A stretch of DNA of 51,932 bases from Burkholderiales bacterium (GTDB lineage: Bacteria; Pseudomonadota; Gammaproteobacteria; Burkholderiales; Burkholderiaceae_C). The DNA lies in the NCBI GenBank assembly GCA_947372225.1, contig CANBSV010000006.1, forward strand, positions 1-51,932, given 5' to 3'. The translations under genes and the position numbers were made by a program. The notes under the pieces were generated by a model. It did not search any database and was not told the origin of the DNA. It worked only from the letters and a program-made list of their open reading frames with translations. Each line of letters starts with the position of its first letter. Position 1 is the first letter of the stretch. Positions 51,436-51,932 of this stretch are shown piece by piece.

Positions 51436-51932
51436 TTGGAAGTGCTGCAACTCGACGTTTCGGGGCGACCGCAGGCTTGGCTTTCCGCCAAGGAAGCGGC
51501 CGTGCTCTATGCCAGTGACGGCGTGGCGTGGACCCTGGGTGACGCCTTCTACGTGCTGCGCGGCGGCGTGCAGCGCCGAACTGGAGTGCAGTCGCTCATC
51601 GAGCTGCATCCCATCATCGCGGTGCGCGGGGCGATTCCCTCACGCGCCTGGCGGCAAAGCCCCGCCTTGTCCAACCCGAAGCTCTTTGCCCGCGACCGGC
51701 GTGTGTGCGCCTACTGCGGCGGACACTTCCACGACGAAGATCTGACGCGCGAGCACATCATCCCCACGTCGCGCGGTGGTGAAGACACCTGGATGAACTG
51801 CATCACGGCCTGCCGCACCTGCAACGGCAACAAGGGAAACCAACTGCCCGAAGAAGCCAGCATGACGCTGATGTACCTGCCCTACACGCCCAGCTTGCAC
51901 GAGGACATGATCCTGCGCGGCCGGCGCATCCT
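51436..51932 (+). CDS. HNH endonuclease family protein (partial, runs off the window)
   Basis: An open frame of 165 codons reaching the right edge. It begins with TTG at 51436, with AGGGAGG seven bases upstream; a GTG two codons later is an alternative. The core is a zinc-bound HNH module: CAYCGGHF, then TREHIIPTSRGG with the catalytic His, and NCITACRTCNGNKGN with the second CxxC pair. The N-terminal 90 residues resemble the leading domain of HNH proteins of the kind often found beside housekeeping genes in Burkholderiales. DNA or RNA target is unknown. It is divergent from the beta-oxidation operon. Confidence 0.85.
   Translation, partial: MEVLQLDVSGRPQAWLSAKEAAVLYASDGVAWTLGDAFYVLRGGVQRRTGVQSLIELHPIIAVRGAIPSRAWRQSPALSNPKLFARDRRVCAYCGGHFHDEDLTREHIIPTSRGGEDTWMNCITACRTCNGNKGNQLPEEASMTLMYLPYTPSLHEDMILRGRRI

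Noticed and set aside
1..51932. Mobile element, CRISPR array, prophage or defence island
   Set aside because: No transposase, integrase, repeat-spacer array or toxin-antitoxin pair was recognised; the single HNH gene at the edge is not enough to propose a defence system.

Overview
The window is GC-rich chromosomal DNA of a betaproteobacterium, most likely Burkholderiales and close to Comamonadaceae. This rests on family resemblance only: a complete 16-gene division/cell-wall (dcw) cluster ending in lpxC, a Pil-Chp chemosensory operon next to rubredoxin/thiD/hemL, MurE with the meso-DAP motif, and a type A RNase P RNA. I see no insertion sequence, prophage, tRNA, rRNA or CRISPR array. The region is mainly core genome.

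Layout. 1-684 (minus): 5' end of ruvX overlapping yqgE/algH. 721-2199 (plus): a class I photolyase. 2203-11210 (minus): rubredoxin, pilG, pilH, pilI, pilJ, chpA, a type IV pilus chemosensory pathway. PilG and PilH are response regulators, PilI a CheW adaptor, PilJ a receptor that here lacks a periplasmic sensor domain, and ChpA a large multi-Hpt hybrid kinase. 11334-15771 (plus): thiD-like kinase, hemL, mpl and a YqiA-like esterase. 15772-34565 (minus): mraZ-rsmH-ftsL-ftsI-murE-murF-mraY-murD-ftsW-murG-murC-ddl-ftsQ-ftsA-ftsZ-lpxC plus a small membrane protein. Its genes mostly overlap by 1-11 bases. The exceptions are murG-murC (79 bases, a duplicated murC start), ftsA-ftsZ (112 bases, three direct repeats) and ftsZ-lpxC (93 bases, hairpins). 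A promoter and a four-box MraZ-like operator precede mraZ.

34908-42396 (minus): NnrU-like membrane protein, periplasmic alpha-carbonic anhydrase, Bcr/CflA exporter, RNase P RNA (rnpB), HtpX protease, a DUF3025 protein, a NYN-domain protein with a Lys/Ala/Pro linker, and dihydroorotase. 42435-44270 (minus): an ATM1-type ABC exporter. 44338-44826 (plus): an acyl-CoA thioesterase. 44842-51226 (minus): a beta-oxidation operon in the order acyl-CoA dehydrogenase, FadB-like bifunctional enzyme, thiolase, enoyl-CoA hydratase. 51436-end (plus): the start of an HNH nuclease gene.

The dcw enzymes build UDP-MurNAc-pentapeptide (MurC-F, Ddl), load it on lipid (MraY, MurG), and polymerise and cross-link it at the FtsZ/FtsA/FtsQ/FtsL ring (FtsW, FtsI). 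LpxC ties this to lipid A synthesis, and Mpl recycles peptide. No clearly new multi-gene system is visible. The most interesting items are small: the murG-murC duplication with a coupled 28-codon ORF, the sensor-less PilJ, the repeats upstream of ftsZ, and the atypical MraZ box array.
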